A stretch of 49,482 nt of DNA from Pseudonocardiales bacterium (GTDB lineage: Bacteria > Actinomycetota > Actinomycetes > Mycobacteriales > Pseudonocardiaceae), in the NCBI GenBank assembly GCA_019243635.1, contig JAFAUB010000036.1, positions 1-49,482 of the forward strand, written 5' to 3'. The number at the start of each line of letters is the position of its first letter. Within the stretch, counting starts at the first letter, position 1. Positions 42,100 through 49,482 of the stretch are shown here, in pieces. The notes below the pieces were generated by a model that was not told the origin of the DNA, ran no database searches, and worked only from the letters and a program-made list of their open reading frames with translations. The translations under genes were made by a program, and so were the position numbers.

Positions 42100-43428
42100 T
42101 CAGCGCAGGATGAGGACATCTGCGGCGTCGACGAAGGCCCGCCGGTGGTTGAAGGAGATCTCCACCAGTCGTCGGTCGCCCACGACCAGGGTGTGGTTGT
42201 CCTGCGCATCGGCGCTGTCGAACCGGGCGTAGTAGTAGTCGGCGAAGCCCCGCTCCACGCCGAGGTAGACCTGCCCGGCGGGGATCGTGTACCGCAGCGG
42301 TACGACGGCGGCCGCGGGGATCGTCGGTGGGTAGGCGCTGTCCTCCGGGTAGGCGGCGCCGTAGACGGGGATGGCCGAGCGCCCGGGGCGGGGCGTGATG
42401 AGCGCGCCATGGCCCGGTGCGCTCACCCGGCCTGGCGGGTCGTCGAGCCAGGCCGGCCGGCCGCCGAACCAGATCGCGGTCCACTCGCCGCTGCGCCCGG
42501 CCACCACGAAGGACTGCCCGGTGACCGCCCTGGCCGACCAGTCCGCGACCCGGGTGGTGCCCGGGGAGCCGTCGGGGTGCAGCGCCGGGTCCCCGACCAG
42601 CGGGGCGTCGGCCCTGGGCTCGGTGTGCAGGTACACGACGTTGCTGCCCTGCGGCGGCAGGTCGGTGCAGGCCTCACCGACGCAGCTGCGCAGCGGCTCG
42701 ATGTCGATGTCGAAGCGCGGCACGATCGTCAGCACCGGCGCGGCCGAGACACCCGCGGTCGGCAGCGGCGCACCCAGCAGGTCGAAGTAGTGCGCCCAGT
42801 CCCAGTACGGGCCGGGGTCGTAGTGCATCCCGGCGACACCGCCCGGTGTGAGACCGGGTATCTCCTCGTGGCTCAGGATGTGTTCCCGGTCCAGCGGGAT
42901 GTGGTAGCGCGCCGCGAGGTAGCGCACCAGCCGGGCGGAGGCCTGGTACATCGCCTCGGTGTACCAGCGGGCGCCGTCGACGAGCACACCCTCGTGCTCG
43001 ATGCCGAGGGAATGCATGTTGAACCAGTAGTTGCCGGCATGGTGAGCGATATCCCAGGTGTGGACGAGCTGGGTGACCTGGCCGTCGGAGGACCGGATCA
43101 CGTAGTGCGCCGAGACGCCGCTGTGCGGGTCCTGGAACCTGGCGATCGCGGAGTCGTAGCTCTCCTCGGTGTCGTGGATGACGATGTAGCGGATGTCGTC
43201 GCCGTCGCGTGGGCGGTCGGCCCGGTCGTAGTCGCCGTAGGCGTCGGGGTCGCTCGGGTCGGTCCGGGCGTAGGCGGCCGGGGCGAAACGGCAGGCCAGC
43301 CCCACCGGGCACTCCGCTTCGTGGGCCGGCCGCGCCGCGGCTGACGGCTCGGACCCGATCAGCATGGCGACCGCCGCCGCCGCGGTCACCAGCAGGGTGA
43401 CGGCCGGCGGTCGGCGTCGTGGCACCAT
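42100..43428 (-). CDS. Secreted N-acetylmuramoyl-L-alanine amidase (Amidase_2/PGRP type)
   Basis: A 442-residue exported peptidoglycan hydrolase. N-terminal signal peptide (Arg-rich start, hydrophobic AVTLLVTAAAAVAMLIG, Ala-rich cleavage region). The zinc amidase fold is marked by IRYIVIHDTEES, SAHYVIRSSDGQV, MHSLGIEHEG and GMHYDPGPYWDW, giving the His/His/Asp zinc ligands. The second half (about residues 230-430) has SH3-like repeats likely binding the wall. It is convergent with dnaX. Location matches amidase Rv3717 in the M. tuberculosis locus, though this protein is longer. Confidence 0.88.
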   Translation of the reverse strand: MVPRRRPPAVTLLVTAAAAVAMLIGSEPSAAARPAHEAECPVGLACRFAPAAYARTDPSDPDAYGDYDRADRPRDGDDIRYIVIHDTEESYDSAIARFQDPHSGVSAHYVIRSSDGQVTQLVHTWDIAHHAGNYWFNMHSLGIEHEGVLVDGARWYTEAMYQASARLVRYLAARYHIPLDREHILSHEEIPGLTPGGVAGMHYDPGPYWDWAHYFDLLGAPLPTAGVSAAPVLTIVPRFDIDIEPLRSCVGEACTDLPPQGSNVVYLHTEPRADAPLVGDPALHPDGSPGTTRVADWSARAVTGQSFVVAGRSGEWTAIWFGGRPAWLDDPPGRVSAPGHGALITPRPGRSAIPVYGAAYPEDSAYPPTIPAAAVVPLRYTIPAGQVYLGVERGFADYYYARFDSADAQDNHTLVVGDRRLVEISFNHRRAFVDAADVLILR

Positions 43429-43466
43429 CGGTCAACGAGAGCCATCGCGCATCGTTATGAGCCGCG

Positions 43467-43495
43467 GTGGAGGTCGGCCTCAGCCCGACCTCCAC
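43467..43495 (-). terminator. Hairpin terminator downstream of cfa-like gene
   Basis: GTGGAGGTCGG and CCGACCTCCAC form a perfect 11-bp stem with a 7-nt loop, 20 nt past the stop of the methylase gene. A weaker hairpin (TGAGTGC/GCACTCA, 43496-43518) overlaps the stop itself. There is no U-tract. Confidence 0.55.
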
Positions 43496-43515
43496 TGAGT
43501 GCGTTCCTCAGGCAC

Positions 43516-44823
43516 TCACGAGTGCCACCAGGGGCGCAGCGGCACATGCGCGTTGCCGGTGCCGTCGGGGCGCACCGCCAGCACCTGGTGCAGCTGGATC
43601 CCGTTGCGCTCGAAGGACAGTCGGGAAGCGCCCATGTAGAGGCCCCACACCCGGGCGGTGGGCTCACCGACCTCGGCCACGCACTCGTCCCAGTGCGCGG
43701 CGAGGTTGGCGCACCACTGCTTCAGCGTCAGCGCGTAGTGCTCCCGGAGGTTCTCCACGTGGCGCAGCTCGAAGCCGGCGTTCTGCGCCTCGGTTATGAT
43801 CTTGCCGGCGCCGGCGAGCTCCCCGTCGGGGAACACGTAGCGATCGATGAACGCGTCGGTCTGGGCCCGGGCCCGGTTGTCCGGTTGGGTGATGCAGTGG
43901 TTGAGCAGCCGCCCTCCGGGGCGCAGCTTGGCCAGGAGCAGCGCGAAGTACGACGGGTAGTTGTGCACTCCCACATGCTCGTTGAGCCCGATCGAGCTCA
44001 CCGCGTCGTAGTCGCTGCCGGGGGCGTCCCTGTAGTCCAGGTGGCGCACTTGGGCGAGCCCGTCCAGACCCTCCCGGAGGATCGCCCGCTGCGCCCAGCG
44101 GGCCTGCTCCACGGACAGTGTGACGCCCAGCGCGCGGACCCCGCGGCGGGCGGCGTGGCGCACCATGCCACCCCACCCGCAGCCGACGTCGAGCAGCCGC
44201 ATCCCGGCTCGCAGCCCCAGCTTGTCGGCGATCAGTTCGTGCTTGCGCTCCTGGGCCTGTTCCACGCTTGCCTCCGGATGCTCGAAGACGGCGCAGGTGT
44301 AGGACATGGACGGGCCGAGCACCAGCTCGTAGAAGCGGTTGGAGACGTCGTAGTGGTGGTGCACCGCCTCGGAGTCGCGGTGCCGGGAATGCGCCAACCC
44401 CTCGATCGTCCGGCGCCACCGGGGCCGCGACTCCTGCGGTGGCGGCGGCACCGGCCGCAGCCGTTGCCAGCCCAGCGAACGGGTGATCAGCGCCAGCTCG
44501 GCCATGGTCGGGCGCCGAAAGCGCAGCTCGTCGGCCATCAGCCGCATGGCCACATACGGGTCACCGGGGTGCACGCCGGAAGCGTGCAGGTCACCGGCGA
44601 TGTAGGCGCGCGCCATGCCGAGGTCACCCGGCGCGGTGAACAGGTAGGTGGCGCCGCGCGGGGTGGCCAGGTGCACGCTGATCTCGGAGTCCGGCGGACC
44701 GGTGGCGCTGCCGTCATAGGCGGTGAACCGGACCGGGAACCGGCCCTCGGCGAGCAGCTCCACGATCCCCGCCAGCGACAGCAGGTCCCCCTTCGTCGGA
44801 GTGGGGCGCCGGAAGGTCGTCAT
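43516..44823 (-). CDS. Cyclopropane-fatty-acyl-phospholipid synthase family methylase
   Basis: A 435-residue SAM-dependent enzyme that acts on the double bond of phospholipid-bound unsaturated acyl chains. An N-terminal lipid-binding part (about residues 1-130) precedes the catalytic domain with HHYDVSNRFYELVLGPSMSY, the SAM motif LLDVGCGWGGMVRHAARRG, GVTLSVEQ and the YVFPDGEL segment. It is coupled by ATGA to the FAD oxidoreductase. That pairing matches the 10-methyl fatty acid (tuberculostearate) TmsA/TmsB-type arrangement and also Rv3719-Rv3720; product (cyclopropane or methyl branch) is not decided by sequence. Confidence 0.88.
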   Translation of the reverse strand: MTTFRRPTPTKGDLLSLAGIVELLAEGRFPVRFTAYDGSATGPPDSEISVHLATPRGATYLFTAPGDLGMARAYIAGDLHASGVHPGDPYVAMRLMADELRFRRPTMAELALITRSLGWQRLRPVPPPPQESRPRWRRTIEGLAHSRHRDSEAVHHHYDVSNRFYELVLGPSMSYTCAVFEHPEASVEQAQERKHELIADKLGLRAGMRLLDVGCGWGGMVRHAARRGVRALGVTLSVEQARWAQRAILREGLDGLAQVRHLDYRDAPGSDYDAVSSIGLNEHVGVHNYPSYFALLLAKLRPGGRLLNHCITQPDNRARAQTDAFIDRYVFPDGELAGAGKIITEAQNAGFELRHVENLREHYALTLKQWCANLAAHWDECVAEVGEPTARVWGLYMGASRLSFERNGIQLHQVLAVRPDGTGNAHVPLRPWWHS

Positions 44824-46208
44824 CGACGTCGCACCGCCTTCGCGTAGAGGTCCAGGAGCCGCTGGTCCGGGTCGTAGCGTCGCTTGAGGGCGCCGTAGTG
44901 CTCGCCGCCGTAGCGGGCGTCGAACTCCTCTCGCGAGTAGAAGGAGTCCGAGTACAGCGACTTGTGCCCGCCCACCGCGCTCACCTGTCGCTCGACGGCC
45001 CGGTTGGTCTCGCTACCGGTCCCGCCGGGGGCGATCGGTACGCTAGACCAGAAGCCGACGTTGACGTAGTCCCGGCCGGGTTCCAGAGGGTACAGCGGCC
45101 AGTCGCGCTCGCCGCGCAGCCGTAACGGGCACAGCCAGACCGGCGTGATGCCGACGTGCGCGACGAACCAGCGCAGGAACTCCGCGGTGCGCTCGAGGGG
45201 GATCTCGACGTCCTGGATCACGCGTTCCCGGCGCGGGCGGCCGCGCCACACCTCCATGCGGTTCTCCAGGTCGAGACGGTTCGCCAGCGCCACGATCTTC
45301 CAGTAGACGTCGCTGCGACGCAGCCGGGCCGGCCAGAGCCGCCGGATCACCGGGTGCTGGGCGCCGAAGGCCCCTGAGCACCAGAACCAGTCGGTGTCCC
45401 AACGCCACAGGTAGTCGTGCGTGCGCAGAAGGTCGCGGGAGCGCTGCTGGATCGAGCGGTAGTAGATCTGCGTCCCGGTGTAGTCACTGGCCCTTGCCGG
45501 GGCCCCGTCGCCGGCTCGGCCGGCGTCATACTCGGTGCGCACGCCCAGCGTCAGGTAGGACTCGGTGGGAGAGAACATCACGCCGTCGAGGTAGTCGACG
45601 TCCTCGCCGCCCCGGCTGCGGGTCGCCATGATCCGGGCCACCGCGGCGCACAGCTCGTCCAGCTCGTCGAAGCGCACGTGCCGCAGCGCGACGTGCGAGC
45701 GCACCGGTTCCAGCTCGATACGCACTCGGGTGGCGTAGCCCAGGGTGCCGTAGGAGTTGGGGAACCCCGCGAACAGCTCGTCACCCGGGACGGTGGTGAC
45801 GAGCTCGCCGGAGCCGGTGAGCACGTCGAGCTCCAGCACCGACTCGTGCGGCAGGCCGTTGCGGAATGACGCCGCCTCGATGCCCAGCCCGCTCACCGCG
45901 CCGCCCAGAGTGATCGTCTTGAGCTGCGGCACGACCAGCGGGGTCAGCCCGTGGGGCAACGTCGCGGCGACCAGGTTCTCGTACGTGCACATGCCGGCGA
46001 CGTCGGCGGTGCGGCCGGCCGGGTCCACCCGCAGTACACCGGTCAGGCCGGAGACGTCCAGGCCGGGGCCCGCCGCGGCGCGGGACCGGAACAGGTTCGA
46101 CGTCGGCTTGGCAAGCCGTACCGGCGACCCCGCGGGGATCGCTCGGTAGCCGGCCTGCAGCCGCTGCACAGCATCGCGATGGCTGCGCCCTTCCCCAGTG
46201 AGCTGCAT
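44820..46208 (-). CDS. FAD-binding oxidoreductase (FAD_binding_4; TmsA/DprE1-like layout)
   Basis: A 462-residue flavoprotein. An N-terminal PCMH-type FAD domain has LTGVLRVDPAGRTADVAGMC, LVVPQLKTITLGGAVSGLGI and PNSYGTLGYATRVRIEL; the C-terminal half holds the substrate cap (GVRTEYDAGRAGDG, RRERVIQDVEIPLERTAEFL). ATG 46208 is preferred over the open extension to 46331. The ATGA overlap with the methylase suggests that it acts on the same lipid, for instance reducing a methylene group to a methyl branch with NADPH; this is inference from the pair. Confidence 0.85.
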   Translation of the reverse strand: MQLTGEGRSHRDAVQRLQAGYRAIPAGSPVRLAKPTSNLFRSRAAAGPGLDVSGLTGVLRVDPAGRTADVAGMCTYENLVAATLPHGLTPLVVPQLKTITLGGAVSGLGIEAASFRNGLPHESVLELDVLTGSGELVTTVPGDELFAGFPNSYGTLGYATRVRIELEPVRSHVALRHVRFDELDELCAAVARIMATRSRGGEDVDYLDGVMFSPTESYLTLGVRTEYDAGRAGDGAPARASDYTGTQIYYRSIQQRSRDLLRTHDYLWRWDTDWFWCSGAFGAQHPVIRRLWPARLRRSDVYWKIVALANRLDLENRMEVWRGRPRRERVIQDVEIPLERTAEFLRWFVAHVGITPVWLCPLRLRGERDWPLYPLEPGRDYVNVGFWSSVPIAPGGTGSETNRAVERQVSAVGGHKSLYSDSFYSREEFDARYGGEHYGALKRRYDPDQRLLDLYAKAVRRR

Positions 46209-46360
46209 ACGCTCCACGCTACGACCAAACCGGGCCCGACCGCACCGGTTTCTCCAGTCCCGACATGGCTCCCCGGTGACCCGGCTACGCTGTGACAGAG
46301 CCATTGTGGACCATCCGGGTCTCAGCCTCACCTGGGCCCGACTCGACGAGAGGAGCCGTG

Positions 46361-46705
46361 GTGCAACCCGGTGGAGCGCCTGACATGCAGATGATCCTGC
46401 AGCAGGCCCAGAAGATGCAGCAACAGCTGATGAGCGCGCAGGCCGAGCTCGCGGAGGCGGAGGTCACCGGGCAGGCCGGCGGTGACCTGGTCTCGGTCAC
46501 GCTGGCCGGATCGGGGGAGGTTCGCAGCGTGACGATCGACCCCAAGGTGGTCGACCCCGATGACGTGGAGACCCTGCAGGATCTTGTGGTGGGGGCGATG
46601 GCCGACGCGCACCGCGCGTTGCAGGATCTCACCCAGCAGAAGATGGGTCCGTTGGCCAGCGCGCTCGGTGGGTCCGGCGGAGGTCTCGGCCTGCCCGGCA
46701 TGTGA
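46361..46705 (+). CDS. ybaB: YbaB/EbfC nucleoid-associated protein
   Basis: A 114-residue DNA-binding protein: N-terminal helix ([20 protein letters not shown]), central strands ([20 protein letters not shown]) and C-terminal helix ([16 protein letters not shown]). It binds DNA as a dimer and is encoded upstream of recR in most bacteria. GTG 46361 has AGGAG 5 nt upstream. The stop overlaps a GTG in the recR frame. Confidence 0.92.
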   Translation: MQPGGAPDMQMILQQAQKMQQQLMSAQAELAEAEVTGQAGGDLVSVTLAGSGEVRSVTIDPKVVDPDDVETLQDLVVGAMADAHRALQDLTQQKMGPLASALGGSGGGLGLPGM

Positions 46706-46737
46706 CCGCCGCCGCGTCAGGCGGCATGATGGCTACC

Positions 46738-47334
46738 GTGTACGAGGGCGTCGTCCAGGATCTCATCGACGAGCTGGGGCGGCTGCCCGGCGTGGGGCCC
46801 AAGAGTGCACAGCGGATGGCCTTCCACCTGCTGGCCGCTGACCCGGCTGACGTGACGAGGCTGCAGGAGGCTCTGCAGCGGGTCAAGGACGGGGTGGTCT
46901 TCTGTGCTGTCTGCGGCACGGTCTCGGAGAAACAGACATGCCGGATCTGCTCTGACCCGCGTCGCGATCCGCGGCTGGTCTGTGTGGTCGAGGAGCCCAA
47001 GGACGTCCTCGCGGTGGAGCGCACTCGTGAGTTCACCGGGCGTTACCACGTGTTGGGCGGGGCGCTCGACCCCCTGTCGGGAGTCGGCCCCGATCAGCTG
47101 CGGATCCGGGAGCTGCTCATCCGGATCGGTTCGCACGAGGTCACCGAGGTGATCATCGCGACGGATCCGAACACCGAGGGCGAGGCCACCGCCACCTACC
47201 TGGCGCGGATGCTCCGGGACTTCCCGGGACTGTCGGTGACCAGGCTCGCCTCCGGCCTACCGATGGGCGGGGACCTGGAGTTCGCCGACGAGCTCACCCT
47301 CGGCCGCGCGCTGGCCGGCCGTCGCGCGGTCTGA
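46738..47334 (+). CDS. recR: Recombination mediator RecR
   Basis: 198 residues from GTG 46738, equal to the usual RecR length; ATG 46726/46729 or GTG 46702 (GTGA overlap with ybaB) are alternatives. It contains the helix-hairpin-helix ([20 protein letters not shown]), the C4 zinc finger ([16 protein letters not shown]), the Toprim domain ([14 protein letters not shown] ... [20 protein letters not shown]) and the conserved end [20 protein letters not shown]. It works with RecF/RecO to load RecA at gaps. Confidence 0.95.
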   Translation: MYEGVVQDLIDELGRLPGVGPKSAQRMAFHLLAADPADVTRLQEALQRVKDGVVFCAVCGTVSEKQTCRICSDPRRDPRLVCVVEEPKDVLAVERTREFTGRYHVLGGALDPLSGVGPDQLRIRELLIRIGSHEVTEVIIATDPNTEGEATATYLARMLRDFPGLSVTRLASGLPMGGDLEFADELTLGRALAGRRAV

Positions 47335-47439
47335 AGACCCCGCAACCCGCGCTCCGCGACCGGCCGCTGAGCTTCGTGACCCGCGAGGCCGGCCCCACGT
47401 CCGTAGAGACAGCGCCCCCGAGACAGCGCCCGCAGAGAC

Positions 47440-47709
47440 TCAGTCGTCATCCGGTGGGTCCTGCGCCGGATCCGATGCGGAGTACCAGTCCTGTTCCGGC
47501 AGTGGGCTCGCGCAGCGCGGGCACCGGCCCCCCTGCCGGCGGGCGGCGCGAACCGCCAACCACTCCGCGTTCAGCCTGCGACGCTCCTCGGCCTGACGGC
47601 GAAGCCTGGCCTGCAATAACTGGGTGGTCCAGGTCGCTCCGAGCAGCAACCCGAGACACACCAGCAGAGCCGAGCCCAGCAAGGCCCAGGGCAGCGCCTG
47701 CCAGGTCAC
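47440..47709 (-). CDS. Small membrane protein with zinc-ribbon-like motif
   Basis: An 89-residue protein: one N-terminal membrane helix (ALPWALLGSALLVCLGLLLG), an Arg/Glu-rich helix (ARLRRQAEERRRLNAEW) and a CPRC motif near the C-terminus (GRCPRCASPLPEQDW). Only one CxxC pair is present, so full zinc binding would need dimerisation. Family unknown to me. It converges on recR. Confidence 0.65.
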   Translation of the reverse strand: MTWQALPWALLGSALLVCLGLLLGATWTTQLLQARLRRQAEERRRLNAEWLAVRAARRQGGRCPRCASPLPEQDWYSASDPAQDPPDDD

Positions 47710-47909
47710 CGCGCACGGCGGCGCGTCCCGCCACGACGTTCCGCTCCCTGCTCACGGCCCACCGGCCGAGCTGCGGGGAGGCGTGTCGCGCTCCGGTGAG
47801 ATGGTGACATGATCGCTTTCCCCTTTTCTCATCGGTGGTGCGGTTCATGCACGTGGACCCCGGTCGCCTGGGCTGCGGCGTGTGGCGTTGCGGACGCCCT
47901 GACCGTAGC

Positions 47910-47935
47910 TTGCATCAAACAACAAGTTGATGCAA
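47910..47935. promoter_or_regulatory. Perfect inverted repeat, candidate operator of the XRE gene
   Basis: TTGCATCAA (47910-47918), 8 nt, then TTGATGCAA (47927-47935). It is a strongly AT-rich island in the 343-nt gap between the small membrane protein gene and the XRE gene, whose start is 117 nt further. Symmetry and position suggest autoregulation by the XRE protein. The rest of the gap holds nothing recognisable. Confidence 0.55.
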
Positions 47936-48052
47936 TTGCGTGATGGTATCTCATGGTGTGATTCGCCACAGAGGAGTAGCGTGTCGCTATCTCCAGTCCC
48001 GTGAGTAGTCGGACATCCTGCTCAAATGGGTGATGAAGGACGGAGGCGTGCG

Positions 48053-48931
48053 ATGTCCCCAGTACGTGGGCCGGTGGTGCCGCGGCGCAGGCTCGGCGCC
48101 GAGCTTCGCGCGCTGCGCGAGCAGGCCGGGCTCACCATCGAAGAGGTGGCCACGGGACTCGAGTGCTCGGTTTCCAAGGTCAGCAGACTGGAGACCGGCA
48201 AGGGCATCCCGTATCGCCGCGACGTCCGCGATCTGCTCAACCGCTACGGGATCACTGACCAGGCCTACCGGGACCGGTTGATGCGCTGGGTGCGGGACGG
48301 GAACCGTCAGGGCTGGTGGGATGACTTCTCCGACGTGCTCGCCCCGGATCCCGCGGACCCGCTCGTGCCCGACAACTTCAGCCGGTTCATCGCCCTGGAG
48401 CAGGACGCCGGGGAGGCGCGCGGCTTCCAGACCAGCATCGTGCACGGTCTGTTGCAGACCGAGGACTACGCCCGTGCCGTCCTGAGCACGATGTCCACCG
48501 CGGACCGCGAGGCCACCGACCGCCTCGTGGAGCTCCGGATGCGACGGCAGGACCGGCTCTACGCCGACGAGGACCCGCTGGTCGTCCACCTGATACTCGA
48601 CGAGGCGGTGCTGCACCGCCCGATCGGCGGTGAGCAGGTGATGCGTGAGCAGCTGAGACGGCTGCTCTCGGACGCCCAGCGACCGAACATCACCGTCCAG
48701 GTGCTCCCGTTCAGTGTCGGGGCGCACCGCTCGGTGAACGGGTCCTTCACGGTGCTGGCTTTCCCAGGCTCCGATGATAACGATCTCGTGTACGTCGAGG
48801 GCCATCTGGGTGATCTCTACCTGGAAAGGGAGCACGATGTGAAGGTCTACGAGCAGATCTTCGACGCGTTGGTCGACCTGTGCCCTGAGCAGTCCGTCAC
48901 GCTCGTGGGCGAGTTCTTACCGGATGACTAA
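48053..48931 (+). CDS. XRE-family regulator with DUF5753 domain
   Basis: A 292-residue protein: N-terminal Cro/C1-type helix-turn-helix (RLGAELRALREQAGLTIEEV, then CSVSKVSRLETGKG) and C-terminal DUF5753 (FIALEQDAGEARGFQTSIVH, GLLQTEDYARAVL, NITVQVLPFSVGAH, LVYVEGHLGDLYLE). ATG 48053 follows an AGGACGGAGG ribosome site; the frame extends to 48026. Paired DUF397 genes are the rule in actinomycetes, where such pairs affect development and secondary metabolism. Confidence 0.92.
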   Translation: MSPVRGPVVPRRRLGAELRALREQAGLTIEEVATGLECSVSKVSRLETGKGIPYRRDVRDLLNRYGITDQAYRDRLMRWVRDGNRQGWWDDFSDVLAPDPADPLVPDNFSRFIALEQDAGEARGFQTSIVHGLLQTEDYARAVLSTMSTADREATDRLVELRMRRQDRLYADEDPLVVHLILDEAVLHRPIGGEQVMREQLRRLLSDAQRPNITVQVLPFSVGAHRSVNGSFTVLAFPGSDDNDLVYVEGHLGDLYLEREHDVKVYEQIFDALVDLCPEQSVTLVGEFLPDD

Positions 48932-48949
48932 GAGGAAGGAAAAACCCCA

Positions 48950-49153
48950 GTGACCGTCGCGTTCCACCCCACGCTGGTGTATCGGACGAGCAGCCGGTGC
49001 AGCGCAGGGGGATGTGTGGAGGTGGCGCCTCTGCCCGATGGCGGTGCCGTCGTGCGGGACACCAAGGACCGTACCCGTGACCCACTCATGTTCGATGCGC
49101 AGGAGTGGGCTGCCTTCATCTCGGGCGTCAAGAACGGCGAGTTCGACTTCTGA
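48950..49153 (+). CDS. DUF397 domain protein
   Basis: A 67-residue protein with the DUF397 pattern: YRTSSRCSAGGCVEVAPL, then VVRDTKDRTRDPLMFDAQEW and AAFISGVKNGEFD. GTG 48950 has a purine-rich AGAGGAAGGA upstream. It is the usual small partner of the XRE-DUF5753 regulator just before it and may bind and inactivate it. Confidence 0.92.
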   Translation: MTVAFHPTLVYRTSSRCSAGGCVEVAPLPDGGAVVRDTKDRTRDPLMFDAQEWAAFISGVKNGEFDF

Positions 49154-49234
49154 GACTGCTGCCAGGGCCAAGGCGTGGCCCTGGCGCGTCGTGGTCCGAT
49201 GCTGCGGCGGCGCCGCTGCGTTGCATGCGCCGCT

Positions 49235-49301
49235 GCGGTGTGGCCTGGTGCGGCTGCTCAGGTGAGGTCGCGGTGTGGCCTGGTGCGGCTGCTCAGGTGA
49301 G
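49235..49301. repeat. 32-bp direct duplication with 35-bp period
   Basis: GCGGTGTGGCCTGGTGCGGC and the following 12 nt occur identically at 49235-49266 and 49270-49301, separated by GTC. It lies in the gap between the DUF397 gene and the partial gene at the right edge. Probably slippage; no function evident. Confidence 0.7.
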
Positions 49302-49313
49302 ACGGGCCCGGGG

Positions 49314-49482
49314 TCACGCTCGTTTCGCGGCGGCCCGGCCGGCCCGGCTGCCTTGATAGGCCCGCTCACGCATCCGGCTGAGCCAGCGTGGAGACATTCG
49401 AAGTTCTGGAGGGCGGTTCGTCATCGGGTCGAAGGCCACCCGGTCCGCCTCAGTGCCGGGTAGCACGGTGTGCAGCGTCAAC
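49314..49482 (-). CDS. 3' end of an unidentified gene running off the window
   Basis: On the minus strand an open frame enters from the right edge and ends at TGA 49314. The last 55 residues include VAFDPMTNRPPELRMSPRWL and then RMRERAYQGSRAGR. Codon third positions are strongly GC and the tail is basic. The part visible is too short to name a family. Confidence 0.55.
   Translation of the reverse strand, partial: LTLHTVLPGTEADRVAFDPMTNRPPELRMSPRWLSRMRERAYQGSRAGRAAAKRA

Overview
The window is high-GC DNA with short intergenic gaps, ATGA/GTGA stop-start overlaps and many GTG starts. This points to an actinomycete (class Actinomycetes). Lineage markers are GTP-dependent PEP carboxykinase, TldD/TldE, an XRE-DUF5753/DUF397 pair, an LCP protein, a siderophore-interacting protein and a Cfa-type methylase next to a FAD oxidoreductase. 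A Pseudonocardiales- or mycobacteria-like relative is plausible, but the genus cannot be fixed from this sequence alone.

Left part (1-20.4 kb). The window opens inside a NACHT-type NTPase with a repeat-built Gly-Leu-rich membrane domain. Next come a monocarboxylate permease, pckG, tldE-tldD, a DUF6457 protein, trmB and a NYN-domain protein. From 10.95 to 17.23 kb lies the wreck of a type II Wadjet (Jet) anti-plasmid system: jetA, jetB and jetC are recognisable in conserved order with ATGA overlaps. All three are broken by frameshifts; jetC also has a nonsense codon, a palindromic element and a deletion after Walker B, and jetD is absent. A second, complete paralogue of the membrane NACHT gene follows directly, then a small coiled-coil gene. 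The palindromic element in jetC has a second copy at the pckG/mctP junction, where it supplies the C-terminus of PckG.

Middle (20.4-37.9 kb). A LuxR-family ATPase regulator converges on an ECF sigma factor. Upstream of the sigma gene, on the same strand, lie an SRPBCC gene and a patatin-like phospholipase gene, each preceded by the same two-block motif (possible shared promoter). Then come a coiled-coil protein, a three-gene cluster with two double YbjQ-domain proteins led by a tiny coupled upstream ORF, a TrmH-family methyltransferase, a TIGR00027-type methyltransferase, a TDT transporter, a DUF4383 membrane protein, an LCP enzyme, a CtaG-like protein coupled to an S53 lipoprotein peptidase, and a CBS-domain protein.

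Right part (38-49.5 kb). This is a conserved housekeeping block: tRNA-Ser(GGA), SRP RNA, dnaX, an amidase, a cfa-like methylase with a FAD oxidoreductase, ybaB and recR. Its gene content resembles the M. tuberculosis recR-Rv3717-Rv3719-Rv3720-dnaX neighbourhood. A siderophore-interacting protein and a VapBC-like toxin-antitoxin pair sit between ffs and dnaX. The window ends with an XRE/DUF397 pair preceded by a perfect inverted repeat, and the 3' end of an unidentified gene.

The two most notable items are the decayed Wadjet locus with its palindromic insertion, and the pair of NACHT ATPases with hierarchical membrane repeats around it.
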